Both the position numbers and the translations under genes were made by a program. The notes under the pieces were generated by a model. It did no database searches and was not told the DNA's origin. It worked only from the letters and a program-made list of their open reading frames with translations. 64,000 bases of DNA from Dankookia rubra. Its GTDB lineage: Bacteria; Pseudomonadota; Alphaproteobacteria; Acetobacterales; Acetobacteraceae. The stretch covers positions 186,001 to 250,000 of the forward strand of contig NZ_SMSJ01000004.1 of the NCBI RefSeq assembly GCF_004355005.1. The letters are read 5' to 3'. Positions within the stretch are counted from its first letter, which is position 1. Each line of letters starts with the position of its first letter. Of this stretch, positions 1 through 8,090 are shown piece after piece.

Positions 1-90
1 CTCCCCGGCCGCGGCCGCCGCGGCAATGGCGGCGGAGAGGTCGGCCTCGGTCGCCGGGGCCAGGACCTCGCCTTGCACCCCGCCGCTCAT
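1..90 (-). CDS. glcE: Glycolate oxidase FAD-binding subunit GlcE, N-terminal fragment
   Basis: Only the first 30 codons are inside the window; the gene continues past its left edge. The visible peptide begins MSGGVQGEVLAPATEADLSA and is followed by an alanine-rich helix, as at the start of the FAD-binding fold of GlcE. The start ATG shares bases with the stop of the upstream glcD (ATGA overlap), so translation is probably coupled. GlcE is an FAD-binding partner of GlcD in the membrane-associated glycolate oxidase that turns glycolate into glyoxylate. The call rests mostly on position after glcD. Confidence 0.72.
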   Translation of the reverse strand, partial: MSGGVQGEVLAPATEADLSAAIAAAAAAGE

Positions 91-1580
91 GCCGCGTGCG
101 GCAGGACGCGGGCGGCGAAGGCCGGGTTGTCCTCCAGCGGGAAGACCTTGGCCGGGTTCAGCAGCCAGTCCGGGTCGAAGGCGCCCTTGATGGCGCGCTG
201 CAGGGAGAGCTCCGGCGCGGTGAACTGCACGCCCATCAGGTCGCGCTTCTCGACGCCGACGCCGTGCTCGCCGGTGAGGCAGCCGCCGACCTCGACGCAG
301 AGCTTCAGGATATCGGCGCCGAAGGCCTCCGCCGCGTGGAAGCTCTTCGGGTCGTTGGCGTCGAACATGATCAGCGGATGCAGGTTGCCGTCGCCGGCAT
401 GGAAGATGTTGGCGACCTGCAGGCCATAGCTTTCGGACATCTCGCCGATCCGCCGCAGCACGAAGGGCAGCTGCCCCGTGGGGATGGTGCCGTCCATGCA
501 GAGGTAGTCGGGGGAGATGCGGCCGACCGCGCCGAAGGCGCCCTTGCGGCCCTTCCAGATCGCCAGCGACTGCTCGGCGCTCTCGGCCACCTTGACGCTG
601 ATCGGGTCGAAGCGCTCGCAGATCCCCTTCAGCTTGGCGAGCAGGCTGTCCTGCTCGGCGACGCTGCCCTCGACCTCGATGATCAGCAGGGATTCGGCGT
701 CCAGCGGATAGCCGGCATGGGCGAAGGCCTCGCAGGCATGGATCGCCGGGCGGTCCATGAACTCGAGCGCCACGGGGATGATGCCGGAGGCGATGATGGC
801 ATCCACCGCCTCGCCGGCGATCTCGTTGCTCTTGAAGGCGGCCAGCATGGCGCGCTGGCCCTCCGGGCTGTGCAGGATGCGGACCGTCACCTCGGTGATC
901 ACCGCCAGCATCCCTTCGCTGCCGGTCAGCAGGCCGAGCCAGTCATAGCCGGCGGCGTCCAGGTGGCGGCCGCCGACCTCGAGGATCTCGCCCTCGATCG
1001 TCACCAGCTTGAGGCCGAGCAGGTTGTTGGCGGTGACGCCGTATTTCAGGCAATGCGCCCCGCCCGAGTTCATGTTGACGTTGCCGCCGATCATGCAGGC
1101 GAGCTGGCTTGACGGGTCGGGCGCGTAGAAGAAGCCGTCGGCGGCGACATGGTTGGTGATGCCGAGGTTGGTGACCCCGGCCTCCACCATCGCCAGGCGG
1201 TTGTCGTAGTCGACCTCGAGGATGCGGTTCATCCGCATCAGGCCGATCACCACCGCATCGGCCAGCGGCAGCGCGCCGCCCGAGAGCGAGGTGCCGGCGC
1301 CGCGCGGGATCACCCGCACGCCGTTCTGGTGGCAGTAGCGCAGGATCGCGGCGACCTGCTCGGTCGTCTCCGGCAGCACCACCGCCAGCGGCGGCTGCCG
1401 GTAGGCCGAGAGCCCGTCGGTCTCGTAGGGCTTGAGGCGCAGCTCCTCGCTGATCACGCCGTCGCCCATCGGGCCGGGCGGCAGGATGCGCTGCAGGGCG
1501 GCGACGATCTCGGCACGCCGGGCCAGCACCTCCGGCTTCGGGTCGGGCAGCCTGATCACCTGCGTCACTCCTGCGGCCAT
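87..1580 (-). CDS. glcD: Glycolate oxidase subunit GlcD (FAD-linked oxidase)
   Basis: A 497-residue FAD-linked oxidase of the GlcD/lactate dehydrogenase family, close to the roughly 499 residues of E. coli GlcD. It oxidises glycolate (or D-lactate-like 2-hydroxyacids) to the oxo-acid with GlcE and the iron-sulfur subunit GlcF. The FAD-binding half carries the family signatures RGAGTSLSGGALPL, YAPDPSS and IGGNVNMNSGG; the C-terminal half carries NIFHAGDGNLHP and GGCLTGEHGVG, typical of this family. I chose the ATG at 1580 because the product then matches the family length; an in-frame start 30 codons upstream would add a low-complexity extension. glcE follows with an ATGA overlap, so glcD-glcE are one operon. 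Glyoxylate reductase at 9.2-10.2 kb acts on the same metabolite. Confidence 0.93.
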   Translation of the reverse strand: MAAGVTQVIRLPDPKPEVLARRAEIVAALQRILPPGPMGDGVISEELRLKPYETDGLSAYRQPPLAVVLPETTEQVAAILRYCHQNGVRVIPRGAGTSLSGGALPLADAVVIGLMRMNRILEVDYDNRLAMVEAGVTNLGITNHVAADGFFYAPDPSSQLACMIGGNVNMNSGGAHCLKYGVTANNLLGLKLVTIEGEILEVGGRHLDAAGYDWLGLLTGSEGMLAVITEVTVRILHSPEGQRAMLAAFKSNEIAGEAVDAIIASGIIPVALEFMDRPAIHACEAFAHAGYPLDAESLLIIEVEGSVAEQDSLLAKLKGICERFDPISVKVAESAEQSLAIWKGRKGAFGAVGRISPDYLCMDGTIPTGQLPFVLRRIGEMSESYGLQVANIFHAGDGNLHPLIMFDANDPKSFHAAEAFGADILKLCVEVGGCLTGEHGVGVEKRDLMGVQFTAPELSLQRAIKGAFDPDWLLNPAKVFPLEDNPAFAARVLPHAA

Positions 1581-1681
1581 GTGCAACCGGGCGGAAAATG
1601 GGCCGGCCGATGCCGCCCGGCAAGCGCCCGGCTTGCCCCTGGCCGGCGGGGCGGGCAGTTTCCCCGCCAATTCGATTGGAG

Positions 1682-2059
1682 ATGCGCGTGCCCCGCTTCC
1701 GCCCCCTGGTCCTCGCCGCCTGCCTCGCGCTCGGCTTCGCCGCGTCCTTCGCCGCCCCCGCCGCGGCGCAGATCCGCGAAGGCGCCTACGGCGTCGAGGG
1801 CACCAACCCGGACGGCACCAACTACGACGGCGAGTTCCTGCTGCGGACCGGGCCCGGCGGCGCCTGGGTGGCGACCTGGCGGGTGGCGAGCGAGAACATC
1901 ATGGGCCTCGGCCTGATCCAGGCCGGGGTGCTGGCGGTATCCTTCGTGGTCAATGGCCGGCCCGGCGTCGCGGTCTTCGAGGTCGAGCCGGACGGCCGGC
2001 TGCGCGGCAGCTGGACCACCGGCGGCGGCCTGGGGACGGAGATGCTGACGCCGAAATAG
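1682..2059 (+). CDS. Small secreted protein of unknown function
   Basis: A 125-residue protein with a clear Sec signal peptide: basic start MRVPRFRP, hydrophobic core LVLAACLALGFAASF, and an APAAAQ cleavage region near residue 25. The mature part contains EGTNPDGTNYDGEF, followed by alternating short beta-like segments (WVATWRVAS, VLAVSFVVNGRPG, AVFEVEPDGRLRGSW). This resembles small periplasmic beta-rich proteins of Proteobacteria that are usually left hypothetical. It lies divergently from glcD with about 100 bp between starts. An ATG 84 bp upstream is in frame, but choosing it would bury the signal peptide. I do not recognise a function. Confidence 0.7.
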   Translation: MRVPRFRPLVLAACLALGFAASFAAPAAAQIREGAYGVEGTNPDGTNYDGEFLLRTGPGGAWVATWRVASENIMGLGLIQAGVLAVSFVVNGRPGVAVFEVEPDGRLRGSWTTGGGLGTEMLTPK

Positions 2060-2576
2060 GCCGGGCGGGGCTGGTCCGCCGCGGCGGCGGCCGGGGCAGC
2101 GGGTTTTCGGACAATGCCCGGGGCGGGGCGGGGCGGGCCGGCAGGCCAGGCCCGGCCGGCGCGGCAGGATTGGCGTTTTCGGACAAAGTCCGGCGGCGGG
2201 CCGGCGCGTCGACCTGGCGCTTCCCCGCCTACCCGCGCGGCTCGGCGAGGGGCACCCGCCTCCGGACCGGTCGATCGGCGTTTCGGACGAAGCGCCGCGG
2301 CGGCCCTGCAAGCCGGCCGTGGGGCGGCACCGCCACCGGGGGTCCGCCCGGCGGCGGGCGGGAGCGCTCGTGGGGGACGCTGACGCACGCGGCTGCCTCT
2401 GGACCGGAAGTGCCGATGCTAACAGGAAAATTATCCTTTAGACAAGCCTCGGTCCGGCCACGCAGAAAGCCCGCCGCGGCGGGGCCGGCGGCGGGTTGCG
2501 GAACCCCGGTCGGTCCGGCGGAATGCCCCGGCCGTTCCCCGAGTACCCGGAGGCCGGCCGGGACGGCCCGGCAGGA
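2060..2576. other. Gene-free intergenic stretch with repeats and an AT-rich island
   Basis: More than 500 bases without a convincing gene; open frames here are GC-driven and biased to Arg/Gly/Pro. It holds three copies of a TTTTCGGACAA-like motif (separate entry). It also has a short AT-rich island at 2417-2445, unusual in this GC-rich setting. The island contains the inverted repeat AGGA-AAATTA-TCCT (2424-2437). On the minus strand it gives a fair promoter: TTGTCT (2445-2440), a 17-base spacer, and TTAGCA (2422-2417). Transcription from it would run left through the repeats. No terminator with a T run was found. Confidence 0.45.
2104..2291 (+). repeat. Three dispersed copies of TTTTCGGACAA
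   Basis: Copies lie at 2104-2114 (TTTTCGGACAA), 2176-2186 (TTTTCGGACAA, exact) and 2281-2291 (TTTCGGACGAA, diverged). Spacings are 72 and 105 bases. Copies 2 and 3 sit in small hairpins (CGGAC-AAA-GTCCG; GGCG-TTTCGGACGAAG-CGCC). They may be degenerate repeat units or sites for a binding protein; nothing in the sequence decides this. Confidence 0.5.
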
Positions 2577-2702
2577 TCAGCCCTGGCGGGCCTTCAGCCG
2601 GGGGTTCTTCTTGTTCAGCACGTAGATGCGGCCGCGGCGGCGCACCACGACGCAGTTCTTGTCCCGCGTCTTGGCGGACTTCAGGCTGTTGCGGATCTTC
2701 AT
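2577..2702 (-). CDS. rpmJ: 50S ribosomal protein L36
   Basis: A 41-residue basic protein beginning [16 protein letters not shown] and ending [11 protein letters not shown], which is ribosomal protein L36 of the large subunit. It is the longer 41-residue form usual in alphaproteobacteria. The zinc-binding CxxC...CxxxxH pattern of classical L36 is absent; only one Cys (near residue 17) remains, so it is the zinc-free type. It stands alone rather than in a ribosomal operon and has its own promoter in the gap after the acyl-CoA dehydrogenase stop. An in-frame upstream start exists but would add 25 non-homologous residues. Confidence 0.95.
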   Translation of the reverse strand: MKIRNSLKSAKTRDKNCVVVRRRGRIYVLNKKNPRLKARQG

Positions 2703-2749
2703 CTGACTGGACCTTGGTACGCCGAGCGGCAGCGAAAGAGAGGCGGTGC

Positions 2750-2777
2750 GTCTAAGGAAAGGGGGCCGGCCTGTCAA
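2750..2777 (-). promoter_or_regulatory. Sigma-70-type promoter of rpmJ
   Basis: On the minus strand, TTGACA (2777-2772), a 16-base spacer and TTAGAC (2755-2750) form a strong housekeeping promoter about 48 bases upstream of the rpmJ start. It lies just after the stop of the upstream acyl-CoA dehydrogenase, so rpmJ can be transcribed independently of that gene. Confidence 0.72.
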
Positions 2778-2788
2778 CCAAAGCCGGG

Positions 2789-4003
2789 CTATTCGGCCGC
2801 CTGCCGGAGAAAGCCGTCGCGGGTCTGCGGCAGCTTCCGCCCGAGGATCCGCTCCGCCACCTGGGTCCGCAGCACCTGCGCCGTGCCGCCGGCGATGGCG
2901 AACATGCGGGCGTCGCGGACGAAGCGCTCCATCGGGTTGTCGCGGCTGTAGCCGGCGGCGCCCCAGACCTGCAGCGCCTGGTTGGTGACCTCGATCGCCG
3001 TGTCCGCCGCCAGCACCTTGGCCTGGGCGGCGGCGAGACGGTCGGGGAAGCCGTCGGCGCCATCGCCCGGCCCGGCGCTGCGGGCGGCGCGCCAGATCAG
3101 GGCGCGGGAGGCCTCGAGCCTGATCGACATGTCTGCCAGCATCCAGGCGAGGCCCTGGAACTCGGCGATGGGACGGCCGAACTGCCGGCGCGCTTGGGCA
3201 TAGTCCATCGCCCGGTCGAAGGCCCCGGCGGCGATGCCGAGCGCGGCCGTCGCGGCGCCGACCCGCTGGCCGTTATAGGCCTCCATCAGCCGGCCGAAGC
3301 CGCGGGCGAAGCCGCCGGGCGGCCGCAGCACCATCGAATCCGGCACCTCGAGGCCGCGGAAGTGGATCTCCGCCTCCGGCATCCCCTTCAGCCCCATGGA
3401 CGGGATGCGGCGATGGATGACGAGTCCGGCGGGGTCCCCCTCCCCGCCCCGCACCACCAGGAAGCCGCCGATGCCGAGATCGACGCCGTCCTCGAAGGCG
3501 CGGGCGAAGACGAGATGGAGGCGGGAGACGCCGCCGCCGGTGATCCAGTGCTTCACCCCGTCGATCACCCAGGCATCGCCGCGGCGGACGGCGCGGGTGG
3601 TCATCTCGGTCGCCGCCGAGCCCGCCTCGGGCTCGGTGATGCAGATCGCCGGCTTGTCGCCGGCCAGCACCAGCCCGGCCGCCAGGCGCTGCTGCGCCGG
3701 GCTGCCATAGGCCATGACTGCGCCGATCGCGCCCATGTTCGCCTCGACCGCGATGCGGCCGCAGACGGCGCAGGCCTTCGCGAGTTCCTCGATCACCAGC
3801 ACGGCGTCGAGATAGGAGCTGCCGGCGCCGCCGAAGGCCTTCGGGATGGTCAGGCCCATCAGCCCGGCCTCGGTCATCCGGCGGACCATGGGCCAGGGAT
3901 ACCGCTCGGTGCGGTCGGTCTCGGCGGCCTGGGCGGCGGCCTCCCGCGCCAGCTCGCGCGCGCGGTCGCGCAACCTCGCCTGCTCCGGCGTCAGCCCGTC
4001 CAT
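2789..4003 (-). CDS. Acyl-CoA dehydrogenase-family flavoprotein with atypical active site
   Basis: A 404-residue member of the acyl-CoA dehydrogenase superfamily: an N-terminal helical domain, a middle beta domain with [16 protein letters not shown] and [10 protein letters not shown], and a C-terminal helical domain with [13 protein letters not shown]. The catalytic Glu usual near the C-terminus (YEGT) is replaced, the text here being AIAGGTAQ. The alternative Glu position on the helix at residues 240-250 reads EAYNGQR, with Gln246. Arg83 lies in a CGRIA segment. From memory, an Arg near 84 and a Gln at 246 mark 3-sulfinopropionyl-CoA desulfinases, so it may be a desulfinase-like enzyme rather than a dehydrogenase. 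The start ATG at 4003 has GAGGA upstream. It lies 30 bases after oxyR on the same strand and could share its transcript. Confidence 0.85.
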   Translation of the reverse strand: MDGLTPEQARLRDRARELAREAAAQAAETDRTERYPWPMVRRMTEAGLMGLTIPKAFGGAGSSYLDAVLVIEELAKACAVCGRIAVEANMGAIGAVMAYGSPAQQRLAAGLVLAGDKPAICITEPEAGSAATEMTTRAVRRGDAWVIDGVKHWITGGGVSRLHLVFARAFEDGVDLGIGGFLVVRGGEGDPAGLVIHRRIPSMGLKGMPEAEIHFRGLEVPDSMVLRPPGGFARGFGRLMEAYNGQRVGAATAALGIAAGAFDRAMDYAQARRQFGRPIAEFQGLAWMLADMSIRLEASRALIWRAARSAGPGDGADGFPDRLAAAQAKVLAADTAIEVTNQALQVWGAAGYSRDNPMERFVRDARMFAIAGGTAQVLRTQVAERILGRKLPQTRDGFLRQAAE

Positions 4004-4033
4004 GCCCGTTTCCTCTTCCCCGTCCCGTCCCCG

Positions 4034-4963
4034 TTACGCGCCGTTCATCGCCGCCGCAATGGCCGGCGCGAGGTCGCGGAACTCCGCCGCGCGCGGGCTG
4101 CGGGCGCGCCAGGCGAGCGCCAGGCTGCGGCCGGACGTCGCCTCGGCGCCGTCCTCGCCTTCCAATGGCCGCACCTCGACCGGGGTGCCGGCCAGCACCC
4201 CGCCCTCCACCGCCAGCCGCGGCACCAGCGTCACGCCGAGCCCGCTGGCGACCATCTGCACCAGGGTATGGAGGGAGGTGGCGGCGAAGCCCTCCTCCCC
4301 CGGCAGGGTCCCGCGCGGCAGGCCGCAGGCGTCGAGCGCGTGTTCCCGCAGGCAATGCCCGCCCTCCAGCAGCAGCAGCCGCTCGGCGGAAAGCGCGCCG
4401 ACCGGCACCCGGTCCCGCGCCGCCAGCCGGTGCCCGGCCGGCAGGGCCGCGAGAAAGGGATCGGTGGCCAGCGCCAGGGTCTCGGCATCGCCGCAGGCGC
4501 AGGGCAGCGCCAGCAGCAGCAGGTCGAGCCGCCCGGCCTCCAGCTGCGCCACCAGCCGCTCGGTCTGGTCCTCCCGCAGCCAGAGCCGCAGCCGCGGGAA
4601 GGCCGCCCGCAACGCGGGCATCAGCCGGGGCAGCAGGAAGGGGCCGATGGTCGGGATGATGCCGAGGCGGAGCGGGCCGGAGAGCGGGTCGCGCGCCGCG
4701 GCCGCGGTCTCGGCCACCGCCTCCAGCGCGCCGAGCGCCTGGCGGGCGCGCTCCACCACCTCCAGGCCGAGGAGGGTAAAGACCGGGCGCTTGGCGGCGC
4801 CGCGTTCCAGCAGCGCGGCATCCAGCTGGCGCTCGAGCGCGATGATCCCGGCGGAGAGGGTGGATTGGCTGACCGCGCAGGCGGTGGCGGCCCGGCCGAA
4901 ATGGCCGTGGTCGGCCAGGGCCAGGAGGTAGCGGAGCTGTTGGGGCGACGGGAGGGTGATCAT
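4034..4963 (-). CDS. oxyR: Peroxide-sensing LysR-type regulator OxyR
   Basis: A 309-residue LysR-family activator. Residues 5-64 form the winged helix-turn-helix (LRYLLALADHGHFGRAA, then AVSQSTLSAGI). The rest is the two-lobed regulatory domain. The redox pair is visible: Cys204 and Cys213 in GGHCLREHALDAC, with the same nine-residue spacing as Cys199/Cys208 of E. coli OxyR, whose disulfide switches on the regulator. It is divergent from the peroxiredoxin gene ahpC, the classical target, across a 195 bp AT-richer gap. Together these make OxyR far more likely than a generic LysR protein. The acyl-CoA dehydrogenase gene follows 30 bases downstream. Confidence 0.92.
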   Translation of the reverse strand: MITLPSPQQLRYLLALADHGHFGRAATACAVSQSTLSAGIIALERQLDAALLERGAAKRPVFTLLGLEVVERARQALGALEAVAETAAAARDPLSGPLRLGIIPTIGPFLLPRLMPALRAAFPRLRLWLREDQTERLVAQLEAGRLDLLLLALPCACGDAETLALATDPFLAALPAGHRLAARDRVPVGALSAERLLLLEGGHCLREHALDACGLPRGTLPGEEGFAATSLHTLVQMVASGLGVTLVPRLAVEGGVLAGTPVEVRPLEGEDGAEATSGRSLALAWRARSPRAAEFRDLAPAIAAAMNGA

Positions 4964-5158
4964 ATGCCGTTCTGGTTGCGGCCGGCCGGACGGGACGGAC
5001 CGGTGGGCGGCCGCGCCTCATTATCGGATTTATCGATCATTATACCCAAAACTATTCATTGGCCAGAAACGGCAGCGCTGTCCATATATGGTGCAGCGCA
5101 GCAGCGTTCCCGCTTCGGGTCCCCCTGCCGTGCCCTGAACCACCAAGAGGATGCCCGC
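4964..5158. promoter_or_regulatory. Divergent oxyR/ahpC control region
   Basis: A 195 bp gap between divergent starts. The part at 5020-5062 is distinctly AT-rich (ATTATCGGATTTATCGATCA, then TTATACCC, then AAAACTATTCATTGG) and is the natural place for OxyR sites, which in the family are spaced ATAG/CTAT-type half-sites. A possible ahpC promoter is TTGGCC, a 17-base spacer and CCATAT near 5061-5090, which is weak. A 14-base string TATGGTGCAGCGCA (5087-5100) recurs upstream of the small-RNA candidate at 32.1 kb. The binding sites are inferred, not demonstrated. Confidence 0.5.
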
Positions 5159-5734
5159 ATGCTGACCGTTGGCGACAAGTTCCCCTCCTTCAAGCTCGCC
5201 GCCGTGAAGGCCGGCCCCGAGGGCCTCGGCGGCCCCGGCAAGTCCTTCACCGAGATCTCCTCCGAGTCGGACGCCGGCAAGTGGAAGATCGTCTTCTTCT
5301 GGCCGAAGGACTTCACCTTCGTCTGCCCGACCGAGATCGCCGCCTTCGCCAAGCTGTCCGGCGAATTCGCCGACCGCGACACCGTGGTCTACGGCGTCTC
5401 CACCGACAGCGAGTTCGTTCACCTGAACTGGCGCGTCTACAACGACGACATCCGCGACCTGTCGATCCCGATGCTGGCCGACATCAAGCGCGAGCTGTCC
5501 GCGGCGCTCGGGATCCTCGACAAGGAGGCCGGCGTGCCGCTGCGCGCCACCTTCATCGTCGACCCGGACGGCACCATCCAGTGGGCCTCGGTCAACGGCC
5601 TGAACGTCGGCCGCAACCCGCAGGAAGTGCTCCGCGTGCTCGACGCGCTGCAGACCGACGAGCTCTGCCCCTGCAACTGGACCAAGGGCGAGGAAGCCCT
5701 GGACGCCCAGAAGCTCTTCGAGAAGGCGGCGTAA
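5159..5734 (+). CDS. ahpC: Peroxiredoxin AhpC (alkyl hydroperoxide reductase, AhpD-dependent type)
   Basis: A 191-residue typical 2-Cys peroxiredoxin that reduces H2O2, organic peroxides and peroxynitrite in the cytoplasm. The peroxidatic Cys56 is in KDFTFVCPTE. The C-terminal pair Cys170/Cys172 in DELCPCNW is the three-cysteine arrangement of the AhpC class that is recycled by AhpD rather than AhpF. This agrees with ahpD lying next on the same strand. The start at 5159 gives MLTVGDKFPSF, with AAGAGGA eight bases upstream. The divergent neighbour is oxyR, so peroxide induction is likely. Confidence 0.95.
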   Translation: MLTVGDKFPSFKLAAVKAGPEGLGGPGKSFTEISSESDAGKWKIVFFWPKDFTFVCPTEIAAFAKLSGEFADRDTVVYGVSTDSEFVHLNWRVYNDDIRDLSIPMLADIKRELSAALGILDKEAGVPLRATFIVDPDGTIQWASVNGLNVGRNPQEVLRVLDALQTDELCPCNWTKGEEALDAQKLFEKAA

Positions 5735-5790
5735 TTCGGTTCGGTCCGCGCCGCAGGAAGCCGCCACGCCAACCCTTCCTGCAGTGCGGA

Positions 5791-5849
5791 ACGGGGGGCA
5801 ATCAGCCCCCCGTAGGCCCCCGCTCTCCCGCGCCGGTGGCACGGGAGAG
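5791..5849 (+). terminator. Two tandem hairpins between ahpC and ahpD
   Basis: The first hairpin is ACGGGGGGC (5791-5799), loop AATCA, GCCCCCCGT (5805-5813): a perfect nine-pair stem. The second is CTCTCCCG (5823-5830), an inner GCC-GGT-GGC, and CGGGAGAG (5842-5849). Neither is followed by a T run, so they are not classical intrinsic terminators. They may attenuate read-through from ahpC into ahpD, protect the ahpC mRNA end, or be repeat-derived. Confidence 0.55.
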
Positions 5850-5927
5850 GGTAGGTCGAACGGATCGGCGATCCGCGCCTAGGTCCGCTCCGCCCACCCC
5901 GACAACCAGCCCCTGAAGGAGCCCGCC

Positions 5928-6458
5928 ATGTCGCTGGAAGCCCTCCGCAATGCCCTGCCGGAATACGCCAAGGACCAGAAGCTGAACCTCGGCAGCCTGG
6001 CCGCCGAGACCGCCCTGACCCCGCAGCAGCGCGCCGGCACCTTCGTCGCCTCGGCGCTCGCCAGCCGCAACCCGGTGGTGATCAAGGAGATCGTCGGCGA
6101 GTTCGGCCCGCAGCTGAGCCCGGAGGCGCTGAACGCCGCCAAGACCGCGGCCAGCATCATGGGCATGAACAACATCTACTACCGCTTCACCCACCTGGTG
6201 CATGGCGACTATGCCCAGATGCCGGCCAAGCTGCGGATGAACGCCATGGCCCGTCCGGGCGTCGAGAAGGTGGACTTCGAGCTCTGGTCGCTCGCCGTCT
6301 CCGCCATCAACGGCTGCGGGATGTGCATGGAGAGCCACGAGAAGGTCATCCTGCAGCACGGCACCAGCAAGGACGCGGTGCAGGCCGCGGTGCGCATCGC
6401 CGCCGTGGTGCACGCGACGGCCGCGACGCTCGACGGCGAGGCCGCGCTCGCGGCCTGA
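5928..6458 (+). CDS. ahpD: Alkyl hydroperoxide reductase AhpD
   Basis: A 176-residue all-helical carboxymuconolactone-decarboxylase-fold protein. The disulfide redox centre Cys130-x-x-Cys133 with His137 ([13 protein letters not shown]) matches AhpD numbering in Mycobacterium. AhpD reduces oxidised AhpC and is itself reduced through a lipoylated carrier. It is full length, starts at an ATG with AAGGAG ahead, and follows ahpC by 193 bp containing two strong hairpins, so its expression relative to ahpC may be tuned there. Confidence 0.95.
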   Translation: MSLEALRNALPEYAKDQKLNLGSLAAETALTPQQRAGTFVASALASRNPVVIKEIVGEFGPQLSPEALNAAKTAASIMGMNNIYYRFTHLVHGDYAQMPAKLRMNAMARPGVEKVDFELWSLAVSAINGCGMCMESHEKVILQHGTSKDAVQAAVRIAAVVHATAATLDGEAALAA

Positions 6459-6520
6459 CGTTCACCCGGCCTTCACCCGGCTGCGCCATGGTCCCCCGGA
6501 CACATGGGGCGGCCGGGTGG

Positions 6521-8080
6521 ATGGACGGGAATGCGCAGCCGCGGCGGGTGACGGACCGGGAGCGATTCCTCACCTTCGCCCTCGCCGCGGCGGAGATCCT
6601 GCTGGAGGTCTCGCCCAGGGGCCACATCCTGTTTGCCGCCGGCGCGCTGCAGAGCCGGCTCGGCGCGCCGGCCGAAAGCTGGGTCGGCCGCCCGGTGCGG
6701 GACCTGCTGGCCCGCGGTGACCGGCCGGGCTTCGATCTTGCCTTCGCCGGGCTGCAGGCACGCGACCGCCTGCCCCCCATCTGCTTCCACCTGGCCGATG
6801 CCCGCCGCACGCCGATGTCCTGCGCCGGGCTCCGCCTGCTCGGCCAAGATGCCGATCGCATCTGCCTGACCTTCGCCGCCATGCCCTGCCAGGCGGCGGC
6901 GGCGCTCCCCTCGGGCCCCGTCGCGCTGCGCGATGCGGCGGAACTGGCGGCGCGGGACGCCGGCAGCCCCGGCACGCTCGGGCTGATCGAGCTGCGCGGC
7001 GAGGAAGGCCCCCTCACCCCCTCCGCCGAGATCGCCGAGCGGATCCGCGAGACCATCGCCGACGGCCTGGCGCCGGATGCGGTGGCGGGCGAGCTCGCCG
7101 CCGGCCGCTACGGGCTGATCTCCGGGACGCTGGACGACCTCGACGACCTCGGCGCCCGCATCGCCGCGGCGGCGGGGGACGGCGCCTCGGTCGCCACCCG
7201 CAGCCTGCCGCTGGCGGCCGAGGGGCTGACGCCCATGCAGGCCTCCCGGGCGCTCCGCCACGCCCTCGCCTGCTTCACTCGCGACGGGCCGGAAGCGCTG
7301 GACCAGGCCGGCTTCGCCGATGGCCTCTCCGGCTTCGTCACGGAAGCCTATGCCCGCGCCGTCTGGCTGCGCCGCGCCATCGCCGAGCGCCGCTTCCGCC
7401 TGGCCTTCCAGCCGATCGTCTCGCTCTCCGACCGCGCGCCGCACCATTTCGAGGCGCTGCTGCGGCCGGAGCCCGAGGCCGCTTCGCCGGTGCACGGCGT
7501 GCAGGAATTCGTCACCTTCGCCGAGACGGCGGGCCTCTCGGAGGAGCTGGACTGGGCGGTGCTCACGACCGTCTGCGCCGCGACGCGGCGGGCGCGGCAG
7601 ACCCGCATCGCCGCCAACCTCTCGGGCCTCACCCTGCAGAGCCCGGCCTTCCGCGACCGCCTGCTCGTGCTGCTGGATGCCGAGCCGCTGCTGACCCACC
7701 GCCTGCTGATCGAGATCACCGAGACCGCCGAGATCGAGGACGAGGCCGAGGCGGTCCGCACGGTGGAGGCGCTGCGGGCGCGCGGCCTGCCGCTCTGCAT
7801 CGACGATTTCGGCGCCGGTGCCGCGGCCTTCCGCTACCTCCACGCCTTCCGCGTGGACTACGTGAAGATCGACGGGCTTTATGTCGCAGCGGCGCTGCGC
7901 AGCGACCAGGATCGCGGCATCGTCGCCGGCATGGTGGACCTGGCCCGCACCGTCGGCGCCCGGGTGGTGGCCGAGCGGATCGAGACCGAGGAGGAAGCGG
8001 CGCTGATGCGCGAGCTCGGCGTCGATTTCGGCCAGGGCTGGCTTTATGGCAAGCCGGGGCCGCTGCCGGGGGGCGAGTGA
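6521..8080 (+). CDS. EAL-domain cyclic-di-GMP phosphodiesterase
   Basis: About 519 residues. The N-terminal ~110 residues (ILLEVSPRGHILFAAGALQ) look like a PAS-type sensor. The middle ~150 residues are compatible with a worn-out GGDEF-like fold without a recognisable GGDEF motif. The C-terminal ~250 residues form an EAL domain: FEALLRPE, EITETAEIED, DDFGAGAAAFRYL, VKIDGLY, ERIETEEE and GQGWLYGKP. The EAL Glu, the Asp pair and the Lys are all present, so c-di-GMP hydrolysis is expected. No membrane segment is seen. Starts at 6488 or 6521 are both possible and neither has a good ribosome site. It sits 62 bases after ahpD and convergent with the next gene. Confidence 0.85.
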   Translation: MDGNAQPRRVTDRERFLTFALAAAEILLEVSPRGHILFAAGALQSRLGAPAESWVGRPVRDLLARGDRPGFDLAFAGLQARDRLPPICFHLADARRTPMSCAGLRLLGQDADRICLTFAAMPCQAAAALPSGPVALRDAAELAARDAGSPGTLGLIELRGEEGPLTPSAEIAERIRETIADGLAPDAVAGELAAGRYGLISGTLDDLDDLGARIAAAAGDGASVATRSLPLAAEGLTPMQASRALRHALACFTRDGPEALDQAGFADGLSGFVTEAYARAVWLRRAIAERRFRLAFQPIVSLSDRAPHHFEALLRPEPEAASPVHGVQEFVTFAETAGLSEELDWAVLTTVCAATRRARQTRIAANLSGLTLQSPAFRDRLLVLLDAEPLLTHRLLIEITETAEIEDEAEAVRTVEALRARGLPLCIDDFGAGAAAFRYLHAFRVDYVKIDGLYVAAALRSDQDRGIVAGMVDLARTVGARVVAERIETEEEAALMRELGVDFGQGWLYGKPGPLPGGE

Positions 8081-8090
8081 CCCGGCCGCC

